DNA from: Actinokineospora enzanensis DSM 44649
Lineage (GTDB): Bacteria > Actinomycetota > Actinomycetes > Mycobacteriales > Pseudonocardiaceae
Direction: 5' to 3'
Length of the DNA: 64,000 nt
Assembly (NCBI RefSeq): GCF_000374445.1
Contig: NZ_KB894421.1
Coordinates: 1 to 64,000, forward strand
The notes under the pieces are model-generated. The model was not told the origin of the DNA. It searched no databases and saw only the letters and a list, made by a program, of their open reading frames with translations. Both the position numbers and the translations under genes were made by a program. This document shows, piece by piece, positions 45,091 through 54,441 of this stretch (position 1 is the first letter of the stretch; every line of letters begins with the position of its first letter).

Positions 45091-47238
45091 ATGTTCGCAT
45101 CATGGGGATCGGTGATCCACCGTAGGCGCTGGATAGTGCTGGTCACCGTGCTCGTCGCCACCCTCGGTGCCGGGCTGTGGGGGCTGGGTGTGTTCGGCAA
45201 GCTGACCCAGGGCGGCTACGAGGACCCGGCGAGCGAGTCGTCCCGGGTGAACAAGATCGTCGAGGAGCAGCTCGGGCAGAAGCCCGCCGACATCGTGCTC
45301 CTCTACACCGCGCCCGCGGGCACGAACATGGATGACCCGGACGTGGCCAAGCGGGTGACCGCCGCGCTCGCCGCGTTACCCGCGGACGCCATCGCCGAGC
45401 GGGTCGACTACTGGACCGCGCGCCAACCCGCGCTCGCCAGTCCGGACAAGCACCTCGCCATGGCCACGATCACGTTGGCGGGCGAGGACTTCGACACCAA
45501 GCACGCCAACTTCGCCAAGATCGAGAAGGCACTGCCGGTCGACGGCGTGCCCACCCAGGTCGGCGGCAAGGTGCCGACCGAGCAGGCGATGACCGAGCGG
45601 TCCAACTCCGACCTGGCCGTGGCCGAGGCCATCTCGCTGCCGGTCACCCTGATCCTGCTCGTGCTGATCTTCGGCAGCCTGGTCGCGGCCGCGCTGCCGG
45701 TGCTGGTCGGCGGCCTGGCCATCTTCGGCGCGCTGGGCGTGCTGCGGCTGCTCAGCCTGGGCCTGGAGGTCAACACCTTCGCGGTCAACGTCGCCACCCT
45801 GCTCGGCCTGGGCATGGCCATCGACTACGGCCTGTTCACCGTCGGCCGCTTCCGCGAGGAGCTCGCCGCGGGCCGCACCCCCGCCCAGGCCGTCCAGCGC
45901 ACCGTCGCCACCGCGGGCCGCACGGTCGCGTTCTCCGCGACACTGCTGGTGATCGCGCTGGCCGGACTGCTCGTGTTCCCGATGGACTTCCTCAAGTCCA
46001 TGGCCTACGGCGGCATGTCCGCGGTCGCCATCGCCGCGATCGTCTCGCTCACCCTGCTGCCCGCGCTGCTGGCGATCCTCGGGCACCGCGTGGACAAGCT
46101 CTCGCTGCCGTGGCGGCGTGGTGCGACCGGCGGCGAGTCCCGACTGCTCGGCCGGATCGCGGACACCGTGATGCGCAAGCCGGTCTGGTTTGTGGCGCCG
46201 ATCCTCGCCGTGCTGGTCGCGCTCGCCCTGCCGTTCGGCAACGCCCAGTTCGGCGGCGCCAACGAGAAGCAGCTGCCGCCCGGCGACCCGCACCGCGCCA
46301 CCGCCGAGGCCATCGCCGCCAACTTCCCGGCCGCCAGCAACAACATGGTGAAGGTCGTGCTGCGCGGTGCCGACGCGCCGCCGGACCAGGCCATCGTGCA
46401 GGCCTACGCCCAGGCGGCGCACGAGGTGCCCGGGGTCGCCGACGCGCGGCCGACCGGGGCGGGCGGCAACGTCGTGGTGCTCACCGTGCCGCTGACCGTG
46501 GACGCGCTGTCCACCGAGGCAGGCGACGCGCTGCACCGGCTGCGTGCCATCCCGTCCAGCGCTGAGGTGCTGGTCGGCGGCTACCCGGCGCTGGTGGCCG
46601 ACTCGGTGCAGGGCATCGTCGACCGGGTGCCGTGGATGGTCGGCATCCTGGTGTTGGCCACGCTGGTGCTGATGTTCCTGGCGTTTGGATCCGTGCTGCT
46701 GCCGGTGAAGGCGGTGGTGATGAGCGCGCTGAGCCTGTCGGCCACCTTCGGCGTGCTGGTGTTCGTGTTCCAGGAAGGGCACGGCGTCGACCTGCTGAAC
46801 GTGACGCCGCAGCCCGCGCAGGCCGGGATGATGGTGCTGATCGGCGCGGTCGTGTTCGGCCTGTCGACCGACTACGAGACATTCCTGTTGTCGCGCATGG
46901 TCGAGGCCCGGCACGCGGGTCAGTCCACCCGCGAGGCGGTGCGCACCGGGTTGGTCCGCACCGGTCGGATGATCACCGCGGCCGCCCTGCTGCTGGGCGT
47001 GGTGACCGGCGCGTTCGGGATGTCGTCGTTGGCCAGCATGCGGTTCATCGGCCTCGGCATGATCGTCGCCCTGCTGCTGGACGCCACCGTGGTGCGGATG
47101 CTGCTGGTGCCCGCGGTGCTCCGGCTGCTCGGTGACGCCGCCTGGTGGGCCCCCGGTCCGCTGCGCAGGCTCCAGGAACGCGCGGGGCTCTCGGAGGTCG
47201 AACGACCGGAGGAGCGTGAGCTCACCTCGGTCGGCTGA
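45091..47238 (+). CDS. MMPL family RND transporter
   Basis: A 715-residue RND-type transporter of the MMPL family with about 11-12 helices and two extracytoplasmic loops. Typical segments: GLGMAIDYGLFTVGRFREE after the first bundle and GLSTDYETFLLSRMVE after the second, both with the Asp-Tyr pair used for proton coupling. Such proteins export lipids or toxic compounds. The ATG at 45091 has GGGAGGAA upstream. Probably repressed by the divergent TetR. Confidence 0.93.
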   Translation: MFASWGSVIHRRRWIVLVTVLVATLGAGLWGLGVFGKLTQGGYEDPASESSRVNKIVEEQLGQKPADIVLLYTAPAGTNMDDPDVAKRVTAALAALPADAIAERVDYWTARQPALASPDKHLAMATITLAGEDFDTKHANFAKIEKALPVDGVPTQVGGKVPTEQAMTERSNSDLAVAEAISLPVTLILLVLIFGSLVAAALPVLVGGLAIFGALGVLRLLSLGLEVNTFAVNVATLLGLGMAIDYGLFTVGRFREELAAGRTPAQAVQRTVATAGRTVAFSATLLVIALAGLLVFPMDFLKSMAYGGMSAVAIAAIVSLTLLPALLAILGHRVDKLSLPWRRGATGGESRLLGRIADTVMRKPVWFVAPILAVLVALALPFGNAQFGGANEKQLPPGDPHRATAEAIAANFPAASNNMVKVVLRGADAPPDQAIVQAYAQAAHEVPGVADARPTGAGGNVVVLTVPLTVDALSTEAGDALHRLRAIPSSAEVLVGGYPALVADSVQGIVDRVPWMVGILVLATLVLMFLAFGSVLLPVKAVVMSALSLSATFGVLVFVFQEGHGVDLLNVTPQPAQAGMMVLIGAVVFGLSTDYETFLLSRMVEARHAGQSTREAVRTGLVRTGRMITAAALLLGVVTGAFGMSSLASMRFIGLGMIVALLLDATVVRMLLVPAVLRLLGDAAWWAPGPLRRLQERAGLSEVERPEERELTSVG

Positions 47239-47445
47239 GCGCCGGCACCGGCGCCGATCGCTCGGGGGGCTACACGACCGGCGCCGGTGACAACGCACCC
47301 GGCACGTGCGTGCCGGGGTCTAGCGCACCCATGGGGCGCGTCACAACTGACGCACAGTGTGGCACTACGGAGCCATTCGGCTACCCGATCGTTCACACAT
47401 GCGCACGTTCGCTTATGGCAACGGGCGCTGACTAGGGTCGATGTC

Positions 47446-47590
47446 GTGGACGCCGAAATTGTGGTAGCGGGCTCGGCCAACGCGGATCTGGTCGTCGCGG
47501 TGCCCCGGCGGCCGCGCGGCGGGGAGACCGTGCTCGGCTCGGACGTCCGGGTGCTGCCCGGCGGCGCGGTGTCGTTCGTGGGCGCAGCCG
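47446..47590 (+). pseudogene. Remnant of a ribokinase (pfkB family) gene
   Basis: A GTG-started frame gives a clear ribokinase N-terminus: EIVVAGSANADLVVAVPRRP, then RGGETVLGSDVRVLPGG. In intact ribokinases KGANQA follows the PGG; here the frame jumps to VSFVGA, which in the family comes about 15 residues later, and similarity ends soon after. So the gene has an internal deletion and lacks almost all of its catalytic part. It lies in the gap between mmpL and the convergent tetR. Confidence 0.75.
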
Positions 47591-47619
47591 TCGTACCCGA
47601 CCGGTCCCGACTATCTGGC

Positions 47620-48162
47620 TTATGCGGCGCAGGCCCGGATGAAGAGGTCGGCCAGTTCGGGGCCGTAGTCGGGTTCGGCGGTGGCGGCGTCGATGCCGTT
47701 CGCGATGGTGCGGGCCATGACCGTGACGTTGAAGGTGCCGAAGGTGCCTTCTCGTTGGCCCTGGGTCAGTTGGCGTTCGAGCCTGCCGGTGCGGAAGTCG
47801 CGCAGGACCGGCTGTAGGTCCGGGACGTTGGTGGTGATCTCGCGGATGGCCTTGATCTGGTCGGGGTGGGTGCGCAGCAGGTCGACCTGGGTCTCGATGT
47901 AGGAGCGGAGCATCTCGGTGCGGTCGGTGACCTCGGCGAGCCGGGCGGTCATGACCTCGTCGACGGTGCCGATTGCGGCGATGAGGACCGACATCATCAG
48001 GTCGTCCTTTCCGTTGAAGTGGTAGGAGATCAGGCGGGTGCTGCTGAGCCCCGCGTGCGCCACGATCTGCGCGAACGAGGTTCGTCGGTAGCCGTGTTCG
48101 GCGATGACCTCGATGGTCGCCCGGGTGATCTGGTTCCGGCGCGCCTGCTCTGTTACTTGCAT
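47620..48162 (-). CDS. TetR family transcriptional regulator
   Basis: A 180-residue repressor with the helix-turn-helix RTSFAQIVAHAGLSSTRLISYHFNGKDDL at the N-terminus and a C-terminal ligand domain. The ATG at 48162 is inside a palindrome (48151-48170), consistent with autorepression. It lies 55 bp after the ECF42 sigma gene, same strand. Confidence 0.9.
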   Translation of the reverse strand: MQVTEQARRNQITRATIEVIAEHGYRRTSFAQIVAHAGLSSTRLISYHFNGKDDLMMSVLIAAIGTVDEVMTARLAEVTDRTEMLRSYIETQVDLLRTHPDQIKAIREITTNVPDLQPVLRDFRTGRLERQLTQGQREGTFGTFNVTVMARTIANGIDAATAEPDYGPELADLFIRACAA

Positions 48163-48170
48163 GAGTAACA
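48151..48170. promoter_or_regulatory. Palindromic operator over the tetR start codon
   Basis: TGTTACT and AGTAACA, seven bases each, around a 6-base centre that holds the ATG of the second tetR. Position and symmetry fit autorepression. Confidence 0.7.
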
Positions 48171-48217
48171 CTGTAGCGCGCGGGAAACAGATGTTCGTGC
48201 GAATTGTTCGGGTGGGG

Positions 48218-49369
48218 CTATGCGCGGTTGTTGAGGCGGGCGGCCTGGCGGGTGAGGTGGTCGCGTTCGGCCAGGTTGGGGGCCTTGGCGGCGGCTTCCG
48301 CGTACAGCCGGGCGGCGGCATCCAGGTCGCCGTCGCGTTCGTGGAGGTAGGCGGCGACGGCGGTGTGGCGTGGCAGGGAGTCGTCCAGGGGAGCCAGGGC
48401 GGCCAAGCCTGCCCGGGGGCCGTCGGCCTCGGTGATGGCCACGGCGCGGTTCAGGTGGACGATGGGGCTGTCGGTGAGTTCCGCCAGCTCGTCGTACCAC
48501 TCGACGATTTGTGGCCAGTCCGTCTCCGCCGCGGTCCGGGCGTCGGCGTGCAGGGCGGCGATGGCCGCCTGGGCCTGGAACTCGCCAAGGCGGTCTTGGG
48601 CCAGGGCTGCCTGGAGGATCTCGATGCCCTCGGTGATCAGCGTCGTGTCCCAGCGGGCGCGGTCCTGGGCGGCCAGCGGGACCAGACTGCCGTCCGGGGC
48701 GGTTCGGGCGGGGCGGCGGGCGTGGTGCAGGAGCATCAACGCCAGCAGGCCTGCCACCTCGGGGTGGGAGATCGACCTCGCCAGCAGGCGGGTGAGGCGG
48801 ATGGCCTCGGCGGCCAGGTCGATGTCGCCCGAGTAGCCCTCGTTGAACACCAGGTACAGCACCCGCAGCACGGTGGCCACGTCGCCTGCCTGGTTGAGGC
48901 GCGTGCCCGCGACGGTGCGTTTCGCGCGGCTGATGCGCTGGGCCATGGTGGCCTCGGGGACCAGGTAGGCCTGGGCGATCTGGCGGGTGGTGAGGCCGCC
49001 GACGGCGCGGAGGGTGAGGGCGACCGCCGAGGACGGGGTCAGCGACGGGTGGGCGCACAGGAAGTACAGCTGGAGGGTGTCGTCCACGTCCTGGGTCGGG
49101 CCCGGGTCGGGTTCCTCGTCGACGCTGTCCTCACGCCTGCGGCGGGCGGCGTCGGACCTGGTGGTGTCCAGGAACTTGCGCCAGCCGACGGTGATCAGCC
49201 AGCCCTTGGGGTCCCGGGGTGGCTCGGTCCGCCAGCTGCGCAGGGCCTCGACCAGGGCGTCCTGCACAGCGTCCTCGGCCGCCGCGAAGTCGGCTCCGCG
49301 GCGGACGAGGATGCTGAGGACGTGCGGGGTGAGGCTCCGCAGGAGGGCCTCGTCCATCTCGAAGCTCAC
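48218..49369 (-). CDS. ECF42-type sigma factor with TPR-like C-terminal domain
   Basis: A 383-residue protein. The first 170 residues are a sigma-70 region 2 and 4 (LSILVRRGADFAAAEDAVQDA; TTRQIAQAYLVPEATMAQRISR). The last 210 residues are the large helical extension (DUF6596, TPR-like: NEGYSGDIDLAAEAIRLTR, HLNRAVAITEADGP) typical of ECF group 42. Its GTG start overlaps the stop of the YCII/DGPF gene by four bases, the usual partner of this group. No anti-sigma factor is present. Confidence 0.93.
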   Translation of the reverse strand: MSFEMDEALLRSLTPHVLSILVRRGADFAAAEDAVQDALVEALRSWRTEPPRDPKGWLITVGWRKFLDTTRSDAARRRREDSVDEEPDPGPTQDVDDTLQLYFLCAHPSLTPSSAVALTLRAVGGLTTRQIAQAYLVPEATMAQRISRAKRTVAGTRLNQAGDVATVLRVLYLVFNEGYSGDIDLAAEAIRLTRLLARSISHPEVAGLLALMLLHHARRPARTAPDGSLVPLAAQDRARWDTTLITEGIEILQAALAQDRLGEFQAQAAIAALHADARTAAETDWPQIVEWYDELAELTDSPIVHLNRAVAITEADGPRAGLAALAPLDDSLPRHTAVAAYLHERDGDLDAAARLYAEAAAKAPNLAERDHLTRQAARLNNRA

Positions 49370-49776
49370 TCGGTGATGGCAGGCTGCTGGACACCGTAGA
49401 ACGGGCGCAGCTCCAGCCACTCGTGGATCGGCTTGCCGCCCGCGCCGGGGGCCGCGGACAGCTCGCCGGTCAGTTCCACCGCGCGCTCGTAGCTGTCCAC
49501 GTCGATGATCATCCAGCCCGCGATGAGGTCCTTGGTCTCGGCGAACGGGCCGTCGGTGATCGGCGGGCGGCCCTCGCCGTCGTAGCGGACGAAGGTGCCC
49601 TCCTGGGCGAGCGCCTGGGCGTCGACGAACTCGCCGGTCTCCTTCAGCCGGTCGGCGAAGTCGCGCATGTACTGCAGGTGCGCGGAGATCTCCGCCTCGG
49701 TCCACTGGGCCATCGGCACGTCGTTGACCGGGGTGGGAGCGCCGCGGTAGTGCTTGAGCAGCAGGTACTTCGCCAT
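49366..49776 (-). CDS. YCII/DGPF domain protein
   Basis: A 136-residue YCII-related protein with MAKYLLLKHY at the start and the group marker ITDGPFAETKDLIAGW. These proteins accompany ECF42 sigma factors; a signalling role is likely but not proven. ATG with AGGAGAT upstream; the stop is coupled to the sigma gene. Confidence 0.93.
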   Translation of the reverse strand: MAKYLLLKHYRGAPTPVNDVPMAQWTEAEISAHLQYMRDFADRLKETGEFVDAQALAQEGTFVRYDGEGRPPITDGPFAETKDLIAGWMIIDVDSYERAVELTGELSAAPGAGGKPIHEWLELRPFYGVQQPAITE

Positions 49777-49874
49777 GGTGGATCTCCTCGGTGCTGGTGC
49801 GACCCATTGTGGTCGCGCGCACCCCGGGGACGGTGCCGGTCCCGGGTTCTCGACATCGGCGGCCGAGAAAGTTT

Positions 49875-50759
49875 TCAGGACGTGGCGGCGGTGATCAGGG
49901 CCTGGCGGACCGTGGCGATCAACGGGTGGGTCTCGCGGCCCTGCCGGATCGCGGCGAAGACCTTGCGCTGGGGCTGCGGGGCGGCGACCGGGATGACGCG
50001 GGTCGGGTCGCAGCGGAGGGCGGCGCGCGGGATCAGCGCGACGCCCACGCCCGCGGTGACCAGGGCGGCCTGGGCGGTGAAGTCGTCCGAGGTGTGGCTG
50101 ACGCGCGGGGTGAAACCGGCCGACTCGCACGCCGACAGCAGCAGGTCACGGCACGGGTTGCCGGGCAGCGGGACCACCCAGTCGTCCGGCGCCAGGTCGG
50201 ACAGGCTGATCTCGGGCTTGCCCAGCAGCGGGTGGTGTGGCGGCAGGACCGCGTCGAACGGCTCCGCGTACAGCGGGTCGCGGACGATGCGCGGCTCGGT
50301 GTCCGGGTGGGTGTGCATGGTGATCGCGATGTCGATTTCGCCATCGAGCAGCATGGGCAGGCTCCGGTGCGCCTCCGCGTCGCGCACCACCACCGTCACG
50401 CCGGGGGCGGCCGCGCGCAGTGCGGTGATCGCGGGCGCCACGACCTGGGTGATGGCCGAGGCGAACGACGCCACCCTGACCTGGCCGAAGCTGCCAGAGC
50501 CGAAGGCGGCCAGCCGGGCCTCGGCCCGGTCCAGCTCGGCCAGCACCGCGTCCGCGTGCTCCAGCAGCAGGTCGCCCGCCGGGGTCAGCCAGACCCGCCT
50601 GCCCTTGCGGCGCAGCAGCTCTTGGCCGACCTCCGACTCCAGCGCCGCCAGCTGCTGCGAGACCGCCGACGGGGTCAGGTGCAGGGCCGCGCCCGCCGCG
50701 GTCACCGTGCCGTGGTCGGCGAGCGCGCGCAGCACCCGCAGCCGTCGAGGGTCGATCAC
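49875..50759 (-). CDS. LysR family transcriptional regulator
   Basis: A 294-residue regulator. The helix-turn-helix is at the N-terminus (TVTAAGAALHLTPSAVSQQLAALE), then a periplasmic-binding-like effector domain. A GTG start. It follows kbl by 17 bp on the same strand, so it could be read from the tdh-kbl transcript; its target is unknown. Confidence 0.92.
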   Translation of the reverse strand: MIDPRRLRVLRALADHGTVTAAGAALHLTPSAVSQQLAALESEVGQELLRRKGRRVWLTPAGDLLLEHADAVLAELDRAEARLAAFGSGSFGQVRVASFASAITQVVAPAITALRAAAPGVTVVVRDAEAHRSLPMLLDGEIDIAITMHTHPDTEPRIVRDPLYAEPFDAVLPPHHPLLGKPEISLSDLAPDDWVVPLPGNPCRDLLLSACESAGFTPRVSHTSDDFTAQAALVTAGVGVALIPRAALRCDPTRVIPVAAPQPQRKVFAAIRQGRETHPLIATVRQALITAATS

Positions 50760-50776
50760 CCGTCCATGGTGGCAGG

Positions 50777-51961
50777 TCAGTCGTCTATCTTGGATCGGGC
50801 GGCGATGAACGCGTCGACCGCGCGGTGGACATCATCCGTGGAGTGCGCGGCGGACATCTGGGTGCGGATCCTGGCCTTGCCGTGCGGGACCACCGGGTAG
50901 GAGAAGCCGATCACGTAGACGCCCTGGTCGAGCAAGAGATCCGCCATCCGGCTCGCGCGTGCGGCGTCGCCGATCATCACCGGGATGATCGGGTGTTCGC
51001 CGGGGAGCAGGTCGAAACCGGCCTCGGTCATCCTGGAGCGGAACAACGCGCTGTTCTCCCGCAGCCGGGTCAGCAGCTCGCGGGACGAGTCCAGCAGGTC
51101 GAGCACCGCCAGCGCCGCACCGGTGATCGACGGGGCCAGCGAGTTGGAGAACAGGTACGGGCGGGACCGCTGGCGCAGCATCTCGACGATCTCCGCGTGG
51201 CCGGAGGTGTAGCCGCCGCTGGCGCCGCCGAGCGCCTTGCCCAGGGTGCCGGTGTAGATGTCGACGCGGTCGCCGACGCCGAAGTGCTCCGGGGTGCCGC
51301 GCCCGGTCGGGCCCATGAAGCCGACCGCGTGCGAGTCGTCCACCATGACCAGCGCGTCGTACCGCTCGGCGAGGTCGCAGATCTCGTCAAGCGGGGCCAG
51401 GTAGCCGTCCATGGAGAACACGCCGTCGGTGGCGATCAGCCGGTAGCGGGCGTCGGCCGACTCCTTCAGCTGCCGCTCCAGGTCGGCCATGTTCCGGTTC
51501 GCGTAGCGCTTGCGGCCCGCCTTGCACAGCCGGATGCCGTCGATGATCGACGCGTGGTTGAGCTCGTCGGAGATCACCACGTCCCGCTCGGTCAGCAGCG
51601 TCTCGAACAGCCCGCCGTTGGCGTCGAAGCAGGAGCTGTACAGGATGGTGTCCGCGGTGCCAAGGAACCGGGAGATCCGCGCCTCCAGCTCCTTGTGCGG
51701 GGCCTGGGTGCCGCAGATGAACCGCACCGAGGCCATCCCGAAGCCCCACTCGTCCAGCGCCCGCTTCGCCGCCGCCACCAGGTCCGGGTGGTCGGCCAGA
51801 CCGAGGTAGTTGTTGGCGCAGAAGTTCAGCACCGGTCGCGCGCCGCCCACCTCGACCGCGGCCCGCTGCGGCGAGGTGATCACCCGCTCGCCCTTGTACA
51901 GGCCCGCCGAGCGGATCTCGTCCAGCGCGCCGAGCAGGTCTCCGCGCATAGCGCCGTACAT
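50777..51961 (-). CDS. kbl: Glycine C-acetyltransferase (2-amino-3-ketobutyrate CoA ligase)
   Basis: A 394-residue PLP enzyme that splits 2-amino-3-oxobutanoate with CoA into glycine and acetyl-CoA. It has [44 protein letters not shown] and the PLP Lys in [14 protein letters not shown]. The ATG follows AGGAG and lies 8 bases after the tdh stop, so both are one operon for threonine degradation. Confidence 0.96.
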   Translation of the reverse strand: MYGAMRGDLLGALDEIRSAGLYKGERVITSPQRAAVEVGGARPVLNFCANNYLGLADHPDLVAAAKRALDEWGFGMASVRFICGTQAPHKELEARISRFLGTADTILYSSCFDANGGLFETLLTERDVVISDELNHASIIDGIRLCKAGRKRYANRNMADLERQLKESADARYRLIATDGVFSMDGYLAPLDEICDLAERYDALVMVDDSHAVGFMGPTGRGTPEHFGVGDRVDIYTGTLGKALGGASGGYTSGHAEIVEMLRQRSRPYLFSNSLAPSITGAALAVLDLLDSSRELLTRLRENSALFRSRMTEAGFDLLPGEHPIIPVMIGDAARASRMADLLLDQGVYVIGFSYPVVPHGKARIRTQMSAAHSTDDVHRAVDAFIAARSKIDD

Positions 51962-51969
51962 CGGCTCTC

Positions 51970-52995
51970 CTAGTCCCAGTTCAGGATGACCTTGCCGCAC
52001 TTCCCGCTGCGGGCGGTGGCGAAGGCCTCGGCGTGGTCGGTGTGGTCGAACCGGTGCGTGATCACCGGGGTGATGTCCAGCCCGGCCTGCAACAGCACGG
52101 ACATGGCGTACCAGGTCTCGAACATCTCCCGGCCGTAGATGCCCTTGATCGTGATCATCTTCAGCACCACCGCGCTGAAGTCCACGGCGATCTCCCGTGC
52201 GGGCAGGCCGAGCATGGCGATCCGGCCGCCGTGCGTCATGTTGGCGATCATCTCGCGCAGCGCCGATGGCTGCCCGGACATCTCCATGCCGACGTCGAAG
52301 CCCTCCGACATGGCCAGCCCCGGGTACACCGCGGACACCGGGGTCGAGCCGACGTCCAGCGCCAGGTCCACGCCGATCTTGGCGGCCAGCTCCAGCCTGG
52401 GCGCGCTCACGTCGGTGATCACCACGTGCCGGGCGCCCGCGTGCCTGGCCACCGCGGCGGCCATCAGCCCGATCGGGCCCGCGCCGGTGATCAGCACGTC
52501 CTCGCCGAGCACCGGGAACGACAGCGCGGTGTGCACCGCGTTGCCGAACGGGTCGAAGATCGCGGCCACGTCCAGGTCGACCTCGTGCCGGTGCACCCAG
52601 GCGTTGGCCTCCGGCAGCACCGCGTACTCGGCGAACGCGCCGTTCGTGTGCACGCCCAGGCCCACCGTGTTGGCGCACAGGTGGCGCCGTCCGGCCAGGC
52701 AGTTGCGGCACTTCCCGCACACCAGGTGTCCCTCGCCGCTGACCAGGTCGCCGACCGCGACGGTGGTGACCGCCGCGCCGACCTCCACGACCCGGCCGAC
52801 GAACTCGTGGCCGAGCACCAGCGGCGCGTGCACGGTCCGGGCGGCCCAGTCGTCCCAGGAGTCGATGTGCAGGTCGGTGCCGCAGATGCCGGTGCGCAGC
52901 ACCCGCACCAGAACCTCACCAGGGCCGGGCGCGGGGTCGGGCACGTCCAGCAGTTCCAGGCCCGGTCCCGGGGCCGGTTTGACCAGTGCCTTCAC
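51970..52995 (-). CDS. tdh: L-threonine 3-dehydrogenase
   Basis: A 341-residue zinc-dependent alcohol dehydrogenase that oxidises threonine to 2-amino-3-oxobutanoate with NAD. The catalytic Cys is in GICGTDLHI, followed by [12 protein letters not shown]; the structural zinc site has four Cys in [15 protein letters not shown]; the NAD fold has [18 protein letters not shown]. It feeds kbl directly downstream. Confidence 0.95.
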   Translation of the reverse strand: MKALVKPAPGPGLELLDVPDPAPGPGEVLVRVLRTGICGTDLHIDSWDDWAARTVHAPLVLGHEFVGRVVEVGAAVTTVAVGDLVSGEGHLVCGKCRNCLAGRRHLCANTVGLGVHTNGAFAEYAVLPEANAWVHRHEVDLDVAAIFDPFGNAVHTALSFPVLGEDVLITGAGPIGLMAAAVARHAGARHVVITDVSAPRLELAAKIGVDLALDVGSTPVSAVYPGLAMSEGFDVGMEMSGQPSALREMIANMTHGGRIAMLGLPAREIAVDFSAVVLKMITIKGIYGREMFETWYAMSVLLQAGLDITPVITHRFDHTDHAEAFATARSGKCGKVILNWD

Positions 52996-53134
52996 GTCTC
53001 TGTCCTCCAGCGGGGGCGTCGTTGCCCCTGCCTCGGAGTCTCACCCCGTCATGCGGCGCGGTCCATCGGAAGTTTCTGCACTGCGTTGTGAGCGCGGCTG
53101 CACAGCCGATCGGGAGTGCGGGCGCTCGGGCAGC

Positions 53135-53767
53135 TCAGCTGCCGCCCCAGCTGACCTTCCACGGCCTGCGGATGGTGATCGGCCCCAGGTGGGTGTAGGA
53201 GGGGCGGCGGATGTGCACCGCGCCCGCTTTCACCCGACCGGTGAGGATGAACCGCGGTCCGCTCGCGCCACCGCCGCCCGACTTGTCCTCAACCGAGCCC
53301 GCCACGACCTCCACGCCGTGCGAGTCGCAGCTGGCGTTCGCGGGCAGCAGCAGGTCGACCGCGCCGCCCGCCACGTCCAGCCGGATGTGCACCTCGGCGT
53401 GCGAGATCACCGCCTCGGTGAAGTCGAACTCGCTGGAGCCCATCCGGTTGTGCACCGACATCTCCCGCGGCACCACCCACGGGCCCTCGCGCTTGCTCGA
53501 CGACATCACCGTGCGGTACTCGATCGGCGGCACCGCGGTAGGGCTGCCGGGCTCGCGGTTGACCACCCCGGGCAGGTCGACCAGCACCGCGTTCAGCTCG
53601 GCGCGGGTCTTCGCCGCCAGCGCCGTGTCGGTGCGCGCGGTGAACTCGTCCAGGGTGAGCATGCCGTGGCCGATGGCCTTCTGCAGCACGCCGACGACGT
53701 GCTCGCGCTCGGCGTCGGACACCCGGAAGTCCCGCGGGCTGATCGGGGCGGGGGGCTCGCTGCTCAC
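53135..53767 (-). CDS. DUF1707 protein with LiaF-like C-terminal domain
   Basis: A 210-residue protein. The N-terminal DUF1707 domain is plain (SPRDFRVSDAEREHVVGVLQ, MLTLDEFTARTDTALAAKTR). After a linker the C-terminal part (EVHIRLDVAGGAVDLLLPANAS) resembles the LiaF/DUF2154 beta-repeat domain that senses cell-envelope stress. No membrane helix. Its GTG start overlaps the stop of the response regulator by four bases, so it may link envelope sensing to the two-component pair. Confidence 0.87.
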   Translation of the reverse strand: MSSEPPAPISPRDFRVSDAEREHVVGVLQKAIGHGMLTLDEFTARTDTALAAKTRAELNAVLVDLPGVVNREPGSPTAVPPIEYRTVMSSSKREGPWVVPREMSVHNRMGSSEFDFTEAVISHAEVHIRLDVAGGAVDLLLPANASCDSHGVEVVAGSVEDKSGGGGASGPRFILTGRVKAGAVHIRRPSYTHLGPITIRRPWKVSWGGS

Positions 53768-54441
53768 CCGTCCAGGTTAGCGTCCGGACCGGAGTCCAGG
53801 CCGTGTTCGATCGCGTACCTGGCCAGCTCGACGCGGTTGTGCAGCTGCAGCTTGCGCAGCGTCGACTGCACATGGTTCTCCACCGTGCGGTGCGAGAGCA
53901 CCAGCCGGTCGGCTATCTGCCGCGCGGTCAGCCCCTTGGCGACCAGCCGCAGCACCTCGGTCTCCCGCTCGGTGAGCCGGGGCGCGGTGGTGTCCTCCGG
54001 CCCGGCCGCCATCCGCCGGTACTCCCCCAGCACCAGCCCGGCCAGCCCGGCGGTGAACACCGCGTCGCCCGCCGCGGTGCGGCCGACCGCGTCGACCAGC
54101 TCCTCCGCCGACGCCGATTTCACCAGGTAGCCGGAGGCGCCCGCCTTCACCGCCTCCAGCACGTCGCTGTGCTCGCCGCTGGCGGAGAGCACCAGCACCC
54201 GGGTGCCGGTCAGCCCGGAGGTGATCTCCCTGGTCGCGTCCACCCCGGACTCGGCGCCCAGGTTCAGGTCCATCAGCACCACGTCCGGCCGCACCGTGCG
54301 CGCGATGCGCACCGCCGAGGTGGCGTCGGCCGCGGTGGCGCGCACGTCGAACCCGCGTTCGGCCAGGTCCCTGGCCACCCCGTCGCGCCACATCGGGTGG
54401 TCGTCGACCACCATCACCGATACCGGTCCGCTCGTCGTCAC
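53764..54441 (-). CDS. NarL/LuxR-type response regulator
   Basis: A 225-residue regulator. The receiver domain has VMVVDDHPMWRDG and the phospho-acceptor Asp in VVLMDLNLG, then KAGASGYLVK; the LuxR helix-turn-helix is LTERETEVLRLVAKGLTARQIA. It is read from a GTG (GGAGGGCGCG upstream) that overlaps the sensor kinase stop by four bases. It forms a cognate pair with the kinase. Confidence 0.95.
   Translation of the reverse strand: MTTSGPVSVMVVDDHPMWRDGVARDLAERGFDVRATAADATSAVRIARTVRPDVVLMDLNLGAESGVDATREITSGLTGTRVLVLSASGEHSDVLEAVKAGASGYLVKSASAEELVDAVGRTAAGDAVFTAGLAGLVLGEYRRMAAGPEDTTAPRLTERETEVLRLVAKGLTARQIADRLVLSHRTVENHVQSTLRKLQLHNRVELARYAIEHGLDSGPDANLDG

Noticed and set aside
47247..47289. Inverted GGCGCCGGTG repeats after mmpL as a terminator
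   Set aside because: The loop is about 25 bases and no T tract follows; too weak to list.
48104..49399. Plus-strand frame of 431 codons opposite the ECF42 gene
   Set aside because: Shadow of the minus-strand coding bias with no recognisable domain.
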